From: CAG-390 sp964579135
GTDB taxonomy: Bacteria > Bacillota > Clostridia > Oscillospirales > CAG-272
Length of the DNA: 61,262 nucleotides
NCBI GenBank assembly: GCA_964579135.1
Contig: CAZOFD010000006.1
Coordinates: forward strand, 1-61,262
Reading direction: 5' to 3'
Shown here: piece after piece, positions 35,116 to 43,920 of the stretch
Layout of the letters: every line of letters starts with the position of its first letter
How positions within the stretch are numbered: the stretch's first letter is position 1
Made by a program: the position numbers and the translations under genes
The notes under the pieces: model-generated
What the model saw: the letters and a program-made list of their open reading frames with translations, nothing else
The model's database searches: none
What the model was told of the DNA's origin: nothing

Positions 35116-37515
35116 TTGCAGTGCGAAAAATACGGATCGGGCTTTAGGAGAGCCGCTTCCTTTTTCGTTGCTTTGGCGTTGGCGTTTGCGGTCTTCGCGC
35201 CCGCTTTTTGCGTTTCGACCGCGGGTGCGGACGGTAAGACGGGCAATATAAGTCTGTGCGAATACGACGCGCAAACGGAAAGCGTAAGGATATCGGGCAC
35301 CATCGCGCACGGAGTGCTGCCGTCGTATACGGGGGCAAAATTGGCTGTGTACCGCGTTATGCCGTGGGAATCCGCCGAGGACGTCATCGCCCGCGGCGAG
35401 CCTGCGGCAAGCTGCGATCTCGGCGTCAGATTCGATTTTTCCGTTCCGGCGAGCGGTGCGGCTGACAAACTCGCCGCCTATGTGGTCGTTATCGAGTCCG
35501 GCGGAGAAAAAATAGCCGTCGACACGCCGCGCCATATAGATCTTGCGTCGGCAAGCACGCTCCCCGCGGGATTTAAGGGGATAGCCGCCGACGAGAGCGG
35601 CGAGACGGCGAACGTTGCCGCCGGAGCGGTGTTTGTAAACGTATATCTCGACAGATTGTTTTGCGAGAGCAGCAACGGATACTTTTTTAATTCCGACGGA
35701 ATGATATATTATTTCGACAGGGACGAAACGGACTCGCTCGACCGTGCGGTTCGTTCGGCATACGCTTCGGGTGCGAACGTTTATTTGAGATTCCTCGTTT
35801 CCGCCGATACGAGCGCCGAGGGCTTTGCCGTTCCGTTTGCTTCGACGTCCGTCGGTGCGGCGCAATATCGCGCGCTTGACGTTTCGACCGAAGAGGGGGC
35901 GCTTGCGCTCTATGCTTTAACGTACTTTATCGTTTCGCGCTACGGCGACGGCTCGAGCGGCAAGATAAGCGGCATCGTGCTCGGCAGGAGCGCGGACGTG
36001 CCGTGGAGATACGGCTATTCCGATGCCGAGGGTGACGCGTATTTCGAAAGCTACGCTCGCGCTCTCGTTCTTGTCGGTCTTACGGCGGTTATGGCTTCCG
36101 ACCGAGCGCCGGCGCTCGTCGTGCCGGTGAGTGACGCGACGACAGACGACGGTGCGGCGCACTGCCGCGCGTTTTTGAGCTCTGTTGCCGAACGGGTTTA
36201 TTCTTTCTCTAAATTGACGTTTTTCGTTATGGTCGACAGCGAAAATACGCCCTACGGTCTGAGCGACGAATTTTTTCTCACGTCGAGCGAGAGCGGCGAC
36301 GACGCTTCGGACGCGGCGTTGCCCGTCGACGTCGGCACGTCCGAGACGGGCGGGGAGGAAGACGCGCCGCCGGAGGTTGACGGCGGCGAGACTCCGTCTT
36401 ATACACCGCCCGAAAAGAACGACGTGAAAAACGGATTTTTTTGCACCGATACGCTTGACGTGTTTATCGAAGCGCTCTCCGCTGTCAGAAGCCGTTGCCT
36501 GTCCGTCAACGCGGGATATATTTGGTGTTGGCATACGGGCTCGGTGGCGTGCGAGGAGGCTCTTTCCGCCTCGTACTTATACTGTTGCGCCGCGCTTTCC
36601 GCCGGCGGCGCTTCGACGTTCGTGACGGATATCGAAGCGACAAGCGTTTCGGGCGGATTTTTGCAAACGATAAGATACGCCGGCACGGACAAGACGGGTG
36701 CCGCCGAAGCTCGCGCTCTTGCGGTGTTTGCCGCCGAGGATTGGGGCGATATAATAAGCGGCTATACCGGCTTTGCGGGCTCGGGCAGAGAACTGCGCGA
36801 GACGGCGCTGCTTGGCACGCCCGGTACCGTTGCCGGCAGCGTGCCGATATGGAATTTTAAGGCGAAAAACGGCGTCCTCGGCTGGTTTGCCGACTACGGT
36901 TGCAACTCGCTGAAAAGCGACGTCGATGGTTCCGATCGGTATTTGAGCGCTCGGATGAGCGGCTCGCGCACCTCTTCCGTCGGCATCGTCTGCAAAGAGC
37001 CGGAGCTTGCGGCTTACTCCGACAGTATATCCTTCGAGCTTGAATGCGTATCGAACGATTCGCGCGTTTTCGAGATATGCGTGTCGCTCGTTTCGGGCGA
37101 TCTTGTTACGGTGGCAAGCGCGATGGTCGACTCCAACGCAAGGCAAACGCTGTACCTTGCCATTGACGCCTCAAGCGCCGCCGAGATAACCTCCGCGCGT
37201 ATATCGGTTACCGACGGCATAGGCGACGAGCCGTATGAGCTGAGGGTGTACGAAATCTCTCTCAACAGCGCCGTTTACGACGACGCGCAATTATCCTACC
37301 TGCTTTCGGAGGCGCGCGCGGACAAGCGAACGGATGAGGGCGCCGACGCTTTGCGCGACGCCGGCGGCAAATTGGCGGTCATCGCCGCTTTTGCATTGAC
37401 CGCCGCGGTACTTGCCGCAGTGTTTGTCGCCGATAGGCACCGTGCGGCGAAAAAAGGCGAAAACCGTTCTCCCGGTGCTCGCGCGACGGGCTCCGAGGCG
37501 CAGCGAAAGCCGTAA
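35116..37515 (+). CDS. Large exported, C-terminally anchored protein, possibly DUF5722/glycosidase-like
   Basis: It has 799 residues from the TTG at 35116, chosen because AAAGGAGG lies 7 nt upstream. An N-terminal signal peptide (about 12-38, SFFVALALAFAVFAPAF, probable cleavage after a small residue) and a C-terminal helix (KLAVIAAFALTAAVLAAVFV) followed by a basic tail suggest a cell-surface type I protein. The middle (YFDRDETDSLDRAVRSAYA, ALTYFIVSRYGDG) loosely resembles the TIM-barrel-like DUF5722. An acidic/Pro linker is near residue 415. Function is not established. Confidence 0.6.
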   Translation: MQCEKYGSGFRRAASFFVALALAFAVFAPAFCVSTAGADGKTGNISLCEYDAQTESVRISGTIAHGVLPSYTGAKLAVYRVMPWESAEDVIARGEPAASCDLGVRFDFSVPASGAADKLAAYVVVIESGGEKIAVDTPRHIDLASASTLPAGFKGIAADESGETANVAAGAVFVNVYLDRLFCESSNGYFFNSDGMIYYFDRDETDSLDRAVRSAYASGANVYLRFLVSADTSAEGFAVPFASTSVGAAQYRALDVSTEEGALALYALTYFIVSRYGDGSSGKISGIVLGRSADVPWRYGYSDAEGDAYFESYARALVLVGLTAVMASDRAPALVVPVSDATTDDGAAHCRAFLSSVAERVYSFSKLTFFVMVDSENTPYGLSDEFFLTSSESGDDASDAALPVDVGTSETGGEEDAPPEVDGGETPSYTPPEKNDVKNGFFCTDTLDVFIEALSAVRSRCLSVNAGYIWCWHTGSVACEEALSASYLYCCAALSAGGASTFVTDIEATSVSGGFLQTIRYAGTDKTGAAEARALAVFAAEDWGDIISGYTGFAGSGRELRETALLGTPGTVAGSVPIWNFKAKNGVLGWFADYGCNSLKSDVDGSDRYLSARMSGSRTSSVGIVCKEPELAAYSDSISFELECVSNDSRVFEICVSLVSGDLVTVASAMVDSNARQTLYLAIDASSAAEITSARISVTDGIGDEPYELRVYEISLNSAVYDDAQLSYLLSEARADKRTDEGADALRDAGGKLAVIAAFALTAAVLAAVFVADRHRAAKKGENRSPGARATGSEAQRKP

Positions 37516-37667
37516 ACGGCTCGGGCGCCGACGGCGCAAATCAAACGCAGCGTAACGGAATAAAATATTAACGACAAACGGCTATGCGTTTTTGCCGACT
37601 GCAGACGCGGAAAAAACAAACGCACGAAAATAAAAGGCGCAATGCGCCGTGAAAGGCACGATAAATT

Positions 37668-39122
37668 ATGAAAAACGTCGAGCGAAACCTTACTATGCTT
37701 TGTGATTTTTACGAACTTACTATGGCGAACGGATACTTGAAATGCGGTCTCGGTGACACCTACACGTATTTCGACGTATTCTATCGCTCCAATCCCGACG
37801 GCGGCGGGTACGCCGTTGCGGCGGGCTTGGCTCAAATAATCGAGTATATCGAAGACCTGCACTTTACCGAGGACGATATAGAATATTTGCGTACGAAAAA
37901 CATTTTCGACGAGGCGTTTTTCGATTACCTCAGAAATTTCAAATTCGACGGCGACATCTGGGCGGTGCCCGAGGGGACGGTCATATTCCCGGGTGAGCCC
38001 GTTATCACCGTTCGCGCGAAAGCTCCGCAGGCACAGTTTATAGAGACCTATCTTCTTTTGCAGTTCAATCATCAGTCGGCGATAGCCACGAAGGCGACAC
38101 GTATCGTTCGCGCAGCTGAGGGGCGTACGATAAGCGAGTTCGGCTCTCGTCGTGCGCAAGGCGCGGACGCGGCGATACTCGGCGCACGCGCGGCGTATAT
38201 CGGCGGAGTTAACGCAACCGCCTGCACCGTTACCGACGAACTTTATTCCGTTCCCGCGACCGGAACGATGGCTCACTCGTGGGTGCAGATGTTCCCCGAC
38301 GAATACACTGCGTTTAAGACCTACTGCGAGATATATCCCGATAACGCAACGCTGCTCGTCGACACGTATAACGTTTTCGAGTCCGGACTGCCGAACGCTA
38401 TCCGCGCTTTCAAAGAGGTGCTTTTGCCGCGAGGTATAACGAAGTGCGCCATAAGGATAGATTCCGGGGACATCGCTTATACCACGAGAAAAGCAAGAAA
38501 AGTGCTTGACGAGGCGGGGTTCCCTCAATGCAAGATCATCATATCCAACTCTCTTGACGAGCGGATAATACGCGACATCATACGCCAAGGCGCGTGCGTC
38601 GACGGTTTCGGCGTCGGCGAACGGCTTATAACCTCGAAAAGCGCGCCCGTTTTCGGCGGAGTTTACAAACTGTGCGCGATAGAGGACGAAAACGGCAACG
38701 TCGTACCGAAGATCAAGATAAGTGAAAATACGGCGAAGATCACAACTCCGCATTTCAAAAAAGTATACAGGCTGTACAGCCGCGAAAACGGAAAGGCGGA
38801 AGCGGACCTTGTTTGCGTACACGACGAGGACGTACGTTTCGACGAGCCTTTCGAGATCTTCGACCCGCAGTATACTTGGAAGAGAAAAACGATCGAAAAC
38901 GTTGAGGCTGTGCCGCTGCTTGAGCGCATATTCGACGGCGGTCGCCTTGTTTACGAGATACCGAGCATCGAAGAGTCGCGCAACAGATGCCGCGAGCAGC
39001 TTGCGACGATGTGGGACGAGGTACTGCGCTGGGAGAATCCGCACAATTATTACGTTGACCTTTCGCAAAAGTTGTGGGACGTCAAGAACGGCTTGCTGCT
39101 CAGTATGCGCAGCAAACGTTGA
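37668..39122 (+). CDS. pncB: Nicotinate phosphoribosyltransferase
   Basis: NAD salvage enzyme that joins nicotinate to PRPP with ATP. It has 484 residues. Family motifs: LCDFYELTMANGYL near the N-terminus, EFGSRRAQG, MAHSWVQMF, and IRIDSGDIAYTTRKARK. The start follows GAAAGG about 11 nt upstream. Downstream lies a strong bidirectional terminator facing mscL. Confidence 0.95.
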   Translation: MKNVERNLTMLCDFYELTMANGYLKCGLGDTYTYFDVFYRSNPDGGGYAVAAGLAQIIEYIEDLHFTEDDIEYLRTKNIFDEAFFDYLRNFKFDGDIWAVPEGTVIFPGEPVITVRAKAPQAQFIETYLLLQFNHQSAIATKATRIVRAAEGRTISEFGSRRAQGADAAILGARAAYIGGVNATACTVTDELYSVPATGTMAHSWVQMFPDEYTAFKTYCEIYPDNATLLVDTYNVFESGLPNAIRAFKEVLLPRGITKCAIRIDSGDIAYTTRKARKVLDEAGFPQCKIIISNSLDERIIRDIIRQGACVDGFGVGERLITSKSAPVFGGVYKLCAIEDENGNVVPKIKISENTAKITTPHFKKVYRLYSRENGKAEADLVCVHDEDVRFDEPFEIFDPQYTWKRKTIENVEAVPLLERIFDGGRLVYEIPSIEESRNRCREQLATMWDEVLRWENPHNYYVDLSQKLWDVKNGLLLSMRSKR

Positions 39123-39127
39123 AAAAG

Positions 39128-39160
39128 AAAAGGTCGGATCATATGATCCGACCTTTTTCT
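39128..39160. terminator. Bidirectional terminator between pncB and mscL
   Basis: A perfect palindromic 15-bp stem around GATCATATGATC, with A-tract on one side and T-tract on the other, between convergent genes. Confidence 0.9.
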
Positions 39161-39181
39161 CTTTAAACAATCAGTTTCGTA

Positions 39182-39727
39182 TCAGCCGCGCTTTTTAAGT
39201 TCGGCGAGTATCTCGGAAAGGAGCTGCTCGTTGTTGAGGACCGAAGTGCGAAGCCTTTCGTTCTCGGCTTCTTTTTCGTCTGCGAGAGCCTTTGCCGCCG
39301 CAGCTTCTTCTTCGGCTTTTTGCTTTGCGGCGTCCTCAGCCGCCTTTTTCTCCGCAATCTCTTTCGCACGCAATTTTTCGGTGGTCTTGGTCAGGATACG
39401 TACGACCGTAAAGATGCAGAGAGCTACGATCAAAAAGTCGATTATCGTCTGCAGCCAAGTGCCCCAGAGCAGAGCGACCTCTTCGGTGAGAACAGAGCCG
39501 TCGGCGGCAAGCTCTTCGTGAACGATGACCGTTTTTACACTGTCCAGACTTCCGTCTTTCAGGAATATTCCGACGAAAGGATTGATTATGTAGTTGACAA
39601 GTCCCGTTACGATCTTACCGAACGCACCGCCGACGACAACGCCGACAGCCATATCCACGACGTTGCCGCGAGAGATGAACTTTTTAAAGTCGGAAAAAAA
39701 TCCGCCGTCTTTTTGTTTTTTTGACAT
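39182..39727 (-). CDS. mscL: Large-conductance mechanosensitive channel MscL
   Basis: Pentameric osmotic safety valve. It has 181 residues, longer than the ~135-150 typical form. The core DFKKFISRGNVVDMAVGV starts the amphipathic N-helix and TM1 (GGAFGKIVTGLVNYI); TM2 is IDFLIVALCIFTVVRI. The extra length is a C-terminal Ala/Glu/Lys-rich coiled coil of about 65 residues. The RBS is GGAGGA. Confidence 0.94.
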   Translation of the reverse strand: MSKKQKDGGFFSDFKKFISRGNVVDMAVGVVVGGAFGKIVTGLVNYIINPFVGIFLKDGSLDSVKTVIVHEELAADGSVLTEEVALLWGTWLQTIIDFLIVALCIFTVVRILTKTTEKLRAKEIAEKKAAEDAAKQKAEEEAAAAKALADEKEAENERLRTSVLNNEQLLSEILAELKKRG

Positions 39728-39758
39728 GATGTCCTCCGAATCTTATGTTGTTGTAATA

Positions 39759-39787
39759 ATTATAGGGTCTTGTTTTGCCGTTGTCAA
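39759..39787 (-). promoter_or_regulatory. mscL promoter overlapping the end of the neighbouring gene
   Basis: Minus strand -35 TTGACA (39782-39787), 17-nt spacer, -10 TATAAT (39759-39764). The -35 overlaps the stop codon of the MBL lipoprotein gene (39784-39786). Confidence 0.85.
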
Positions 39788-40656
39788 GAGAAAACGGAAT
39801 TTTTGTTTTTTGCCGTACGAAAGACCTTGCCGTCGGACTCGAGGATAACGTTGCCCGAGACGTCGGTTCTGAAAACGGTGCACCCCATCTCTTCGAGCTT
39901 TTTCACGGTGTCCGTATGCGGGTGCCCGTACGGGTTGTTTTTGCCGCAGGAGATCACGGCGAACGAGGGCGAGGTCGCCTGCAGCCATTCCTCGCTCGAC
40001 GACGTATCCGAGCCGTGGTGCCCGACTTTCAGCACGTCGCACGAAAACTTGTCGGCTCCCATAAGCTTTATCATTTCGTTCTCGGATTCCGATTCCGCGT
40101 CTCCCGAGAGAATCGCGCGCGTTTCGCCGTAGGTTGCGAGGATTACCACGGAGCTGTTGTTCGCGTCGCCGTCTTCGGGCGCGACGGGACCTATGATCTC
40201 GAGCCGCACATCGCCGGCAAAATAAACGTCGCCCATCTCGGCGCGGTATACCGCGGCGTCGCACGCCTCTATCGCGTCGAGCATCCTCTCGTAGGCGGAT
40301 GAGGTCGACGCGCAATCGGGAATTATAACGTTTGCGACGTCGAAATCTCGCAAAATCATATCCGCACCGCCGATGTGGTCCTCGTGCGGGTGTGTAAAAA
40401 CGGCGTATTCGATCGTTTCGACCCCGTAGCCGACAAGGTAATTTCTCAGCTCCTCTTCGCTTTGATTCGAACCGGCGTCTATCAAGACGTTCGCTCCGTC
40501 GGCGCGTATCAGGATCGCGTCGCCTTGTTCCACGTCGATAAAATGTATCTCTGCGCACCCGCTCCGCAACGGCGGAGCGCTCGGGGCGCAGGAGACGAGA
40601 GCGAGGATAAGTATCGGGATGAGAAACCAAACGGCTGTTTTGCGTGCCGCTCTCAT
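39784..40656 (-). CDS. MBL-fold lipoprotein (ComEC C-terminal-like)
   Basis: It has 290 residues. The N-terminal signal carries a lipobox LVSC with the lipidation cysteine at residue 23, so it is predicted on the outer face of the membrane. The rest matches the stand-alone ComEC-type metallo-beta-lactamase domain: IHFIDVEQGDAILI, THPHEDHIGG, AILSGDAE, VLKVGHHGSDTSSS and NPYGHPH, all metal ligands in place. Such proteins may be nucleases or hydrolases. It is divergent from comEC, whose own MBL domain looks inactive. RBS GGGAGGA. Confidence 0.85.
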   Translation of the reverse strand: MRAARKTAVWFLIPILILALVSCAPSAPPLRSGCAEIHFIDVEQGDAILIRADGANVLIDAGSNQSEEELRNYLVGYGVETIEYAVFTHPHEDHIGGADMILRDFDVANVIIPDCASTSSAYERMLDAIEACDAAVYRAEMGDVYFAGDVRLEIIGPVAPEDGDANNSSVVILATYGETRAILSGDAESESENEMIKLMGADKFSCDVLKVGHHGSDTSSSEEWLQATSPSFAVISCGKNNPYGHPHTDTVKKLEEMGCTVFRTDVSGNVILESDGKVFRTAKNKNSVFS

Positions 40657-40686
40657 AATGCGCGTCCTCCCTTTTCTTTTTTGGAT

Positions 40687-40715
40687 ATTATACAATTTCG
40701 GCAGCCGTATTTCAA
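40687..40715 (-). promoter_or_regulatory. Promoter of the MBL lipoprotein gene
   Basis: Minus strand -35 TTGAAA (40710-40715), 17-nt spacer, -10 TATAAT (40687-40692). Confidence 0.8.
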
Positions 40716-40744
40716 CAAAAAATATCAAAAATCAATAAAATATG

Positions 40745-40773
40745 TTGATTTAAATCTTAAAATATGATAATAT
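40745..40773 (+). promoter_or_regulatory. Putative promoter of comEC-birA
   Basis: -35 TTGATT (40745-40750), 17-nt spacer, -10 TAATAT (40768-40773), back to back with the lipoprotein promoter. Transcription would begin near 40780. Confidence 0.55.
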
Positions 40774-40845
40774 GTCACCAAAGTGACGGCGTGTGAGCGC
40801 AAATCCGATCTTTCGCTCCTCTTCGAAACGGAAAGTGCGGTGACG

Positions 40846-43143
40846 GTGTTGGAGATCTTCAAAGGCAGACCGATGACCATTTGCGGCTTCGCTTGCGTGG
40901 GCATAGCGACAGCGGCATACTTTGCTTCCGCCGCCGTGAAGACGGCGTTCGCCGCGCTGCTTGTTTTATTGTTGATATTCGTTTCGGCGACCCTTGCTGC
41001 GCGACGCATTGCGCCTTATCGAGCACTTAAACTTATCGTGTGCTTAGCATCCGCGCTTTGCGTAGCCGTTTCGTCGTATTATTTCTACGACGTGCGATTG
41101 AGGCGAGCCCTCGATTTTTGCTCGGACGGCGCGAGCGTGACGGGTTACGTCACGCGACGCGTATATTCGAGCTCTTATACGACGGAGTTCGAGGCGGTCG
41201 TCGAAAGCATAAACGGTACGGAGTGCGATATCCGCGCCGTGCTCGATTGCACCTACGCCTCGGATCTGCAAGCCGGATTTTCTTTTGTTGCCGAGGGGTG
41301 CACGATTTCGGACGTGCGGGATGACGAATACCTTGCGCGTAGACTGACGGACGGATACTTTCTCGCTGTCGAGAGCGGCGGCGACAGCCTTTGCCGAATT
41401 ACGGCGGAGGGCAAAGCACCGTTGCTTCGTCGGATCAACGCACGTTTGTCCGACGTGTTGCGCGCAAACGTCGGCGGCAAGGAGGGCGATCTTGCCGCGG
41501 CTGTGCTCCTCGGCAACAAATCGTATGTCGACGCGGAGACCAAACGCGATTTTAACCGTTCCGGCATATCTCACGTTCTCGCGGTGAGCGGGCTGCACCT
41601 CGGAGTTATCGCCGTGTTCTTCGACGGGATACTTCGCAGGCTCGGCGTCGGCAAAAAACTCTGCGGGCTTTTAACGCTTGCGGCGGCACTTGCATACCTT
41701 GCCGTGATAGATTGCCCGATAAGCGCGCTTCGCTCCGCGATAATGCTCGGCTTTGTCGTAGTCGGGCGCAGTATGGGCCCCGGCAGCGACCCGCTGAACT
41801 CGCTCGGAGCGGCTGCGACTTTTATAACGGCGGCGTCGCCCGTCTCCGTTATCGACGCGGGCTTTATTTTGTCTTTTGCGGCTACGCTCGGGATAGTCGT
41901 GTTCGTGCCGTATTTCGAAAAGCTGCGCTCGGGCGTTGCCGAGCGTACGAAAAATTCGCCTGCGGCTTTGCGAGCGTCGCTCAAGCTCGTTTCATATGCG
42001 TTATCTTCCGTATCCGTGTCGATATTCGCGCACGTTTTTACCATCGTCGCCGTTTGGCGTATATACGGCGAAGTATCGCTTGCTTCGGTAATCTCAAACC
42101 TATATATCACTCCGTGCGCGTCGTTATTGCTTATCCTTTCGGTGCTGCTTTTGATCTTTTCGCCGTTCGCGCACGCGACCGCGCTCTTGTCTTTTGCGTT
42201 GCGAGCGGTAGGGGGCTTCGTGCTTTCTCAAACCTCGCGTATCTCCGGGGTCGACGGAGTTATGCTTTCGCTCGAGTACGATTTCGTGCCGTACGTGATC
42301 TTGCCTGCGGTGGCGATTACTTTCGTTTTGACGGCGGTGAAGCTTAAAAAACGATGGATTTGTATTTTGCCGAGCGTTGTCGCCGTCCTTGCGTTCGCCG
42401 TGTGCCTTTACGGCTACAACGCGGCGAACGTCGATCTATCCGTTCGCTGTATCTCGGATACGAAAAACGATACGTTCGTTATCTCGCGCGGCGGCGCAGC
42501 CGTCATATGCGACGTATCCGACGGCGCGTACACGCGCCTTTCACGCGCGGCGGAGGCGATGAGGGAAGAACGTGTTACCGAGGTCGATGCACTCGTGCTT
42601 ACACATCTGCATAAAAAGCATATAAGTTCCGTGGCGAAATTCGTCGCCGCGGAGCACGTCGGAACGCTATACGTTCCGCTTCCGGTTACGGCTGCCGACG
42701 CGGAGATTGCCGAAAAACTGCGGCAGACGGCAAACGAGGCGGGAATTCGCTACGTAACGTACGGTGAGGAGCGAGTTTGCCCCATAGAGGAAACCGAGCT
42801 CGATTTTGTCGGTATCCGTCGCATAAAACGTTCGACGCACCCGACGATATCTTTTTCGCTTACGGACGGCAAAACGGGCGACTCGCTCCTGTACGTCGGC
42901 GCTTCGGCTTGGGAGAGCGAGATTGCCGAAGCGGAGGGCGTTGCCGCCGTCGTGTTCGGCGCGCACGGTCCCGTGGCGAAAAAAGATTGCGATTTCGACT
43001 TCGGCGATGCGAAAAAGATATTCGTTTGCTCGGACAAGGTTGCCTCGTGCTTTACGTCGCAACTCGCCGCCGTAGGCGGTGGGCATATAACGATTGCGAC
43101 CGAGGGCGAAATTAACGATTGGAGATACGTTTTCGGAAAATGA
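40846..43143 (+). CDS. comEC: ComEC/Rec2-family DNA uptake channel protein with degenerate MBL domain
   Basis: About 765 residues. A first pair of helices, an OB-like segment, and then the competence domain with GISHVLAVSGLHLGVIAV and many helices identify ComEC, the channel for single-stranded DNA. The C-terminal MBL domain is degenerate: THLHKKHISS replaces THxxxDHxGG, AHGP replaces HHGS, and the GD motif is missing. The start is uncertain: GTG 40846 (GGAAAG 10 nt upstream) is used, but GTG 40783, GTG 40840 and ATG 40873 are in frame. It ends in an ATGA overlap with birA. Confidence 0.88.
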   Translation: MLEIFKGRPMTICGFACVGIATAAYFASAAVKTAFAALLVLLLIFVSATLAARRIAPYRALKLIVCLASALCVAVSSYYFYDVRLRRALDFCSDGASVTGYVTRRVYSSSYTTEFEAVVESINGTECDIRAVLDCTYASDLQAGFSFVAEGCTISDVRDDEYLARRLTDGYFLAVESGGDSLCRITAEGKAPLLRRINARLSDVLRANVGGKEGDLAAAVLLGNKSYVDAETKRDFNRSGISHVLAVSGLHLGVIAVFFDGILRRLGVGKKLCGLLTLAAALAYLAVIDCPISALRSAIMLGFVVVGRSMGPGSDPLNSLGAAATFITAASPVSVIDAGFILSFAATLGIVVFVPYFEKLRSGVAERTKNSPAALRASLKLVSYALSSVSVSIFAHVFTIVAVWRIYGEVSLASVISNLYITPCASLLLILSVLLLIFSPFAHATALLSFALRAVGGFVLSQTSRISGVDGVMLSLEYDFVPYVILPAVAITFVLTAVKLKKRWICILPSVVAVLAFAVCLYGYNAANVDLSVRCISDTKNDTFVISRGGAAVICDVSDGAYTRLSRAAEAMREERVTEVDALVLTHLHKKHISSVAKFVAAEHVGTLYVPLPVTAADAEIAEKLRQTANEAGIRYVTYGEERVCPIEETELDFVGIRRIKRSTHPTISFSLTDGKTGDSLLYVGASAWESEIAEAEGVAAVVFGAHGPVAKKDCDFDFGDAKKIFVCSDKVASCFTSQLAAVGGGHITIATEGEINDWRYVFGK

Positions 43144-43868
43144 AGATAATAAGATACGACGTAGTTGATTCCGTTTTCGACGAGGCGCACCGTATATGCC
43201 GCGACCTCGGCGAGGGGGAATATCTTTTGACGGCAAACGAACAAACGAGCGGTCACGGACAGCACGGGCGCACGTTTTTTTCGCCGCGCGGGAACGGAGT
43301 GTACGCAACGCTTTTGATATGCGGCAGCTCGTGCCCCGATATCGGCTTTGCGGCGGCTGTCACTCCCGTTGCCGCGGTAAGTCTGACGGAGGCGGTGCGC
43401 GAGTGTTCGGATTACGGCGCCGAGCTGGGAGTAAAGTGGATAAACGACCTGCTCCTTGACGGAAAAAAATACGGCGGGATACTTACGGCGTGCGAAACGA
43501 GCGAGGGCAAGATCGTCTCGCTGCGTATAGGCTTCGGTATAAACGTCGGCAACGCATACCTGCCGCGAAGTATATGCGGCGACGCCGCGAGCCTTGACCC
43601 CGCGCGCGTCGGCGTGTCAAGCTCGGAACTTGCGCTCGCCTGCGCCGAGAAGCTCTCGTGCTCGCTGCGTGACCGCCTCGGAGACGAGCGCTATGCTCTC
43701 GCTCTCGACGGATATCGCAAGCTGTGCACGACCGTCGGAAAGAAAGTGTATTTGCACGGTGAATATATAGGAACAGCCGAGGAGATAAGCGATAACTTCG
43801 CTCTAAGAGTAAAGAACGGCGAGACCGAAACGCTTTTGCGCTCGACGGATAACGTAAGATTCGAATAA
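43140..43868 (+). CDS. birA: Biotin--[acetyl-CoA-carboxylase] ligase (without HTH domain)
   Basis: Attaches biotin to the biotin carboxyl carrier protein. It has 242 residues, the short class without the N-terminal DNA-binding repressor domain, so it is not expected to regulate transcription. The motif QTSGHGQHGRTFFSPRG is the biotinyl-AMP loop; KWINDLLLDGKKYGGILT is the catalytic-lysine motif. The ATG overlaps the comEC stop. Confidence 0.95.
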   Translation: MKIIRYDVVDSVFDEAHRICRDLGEGEYLLTANEQTSGHGQHGRTFFSPRGNGVYATLLICGSSCPDIGFAAAVTPVAAVSLTEAVRECSDYGAELGVKWINDLLLDGKKYGGILTACETSEGKIVSLRIGFGINVGNAYLPRSICGDAASLDPARVGVSSSELALACAEKLSCSLRDRLGDERYALALDGYRKLCTTVGKKVYLHGEYIGTAEEISDNFALRVKNGETETLLRSTDNVRFE

Positions 43869-43874
43869 ATAACT

Positions 43875-43915
43875 CCCCGCCCGCCGCATATGCGGCGGGC
43901 GGGGAGCCTTTATAA
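43875..43915. terminator. Terminator between birA and pyk
   Basis: A perfect GC-rich stem of about 17 bp around CATATG lies between convergent genes, with short T-rich ends on both strands. Confidence 0.75.
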
Positions 43916-43920
43916 TCGCG

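Noticed and set aside
37296..39170. Minus-strand 624-codon open frame opposite pncB and the end of the surface protein
   Set aside because: It spans two real genes, a gap and a terminator, and has no recognisable domain.
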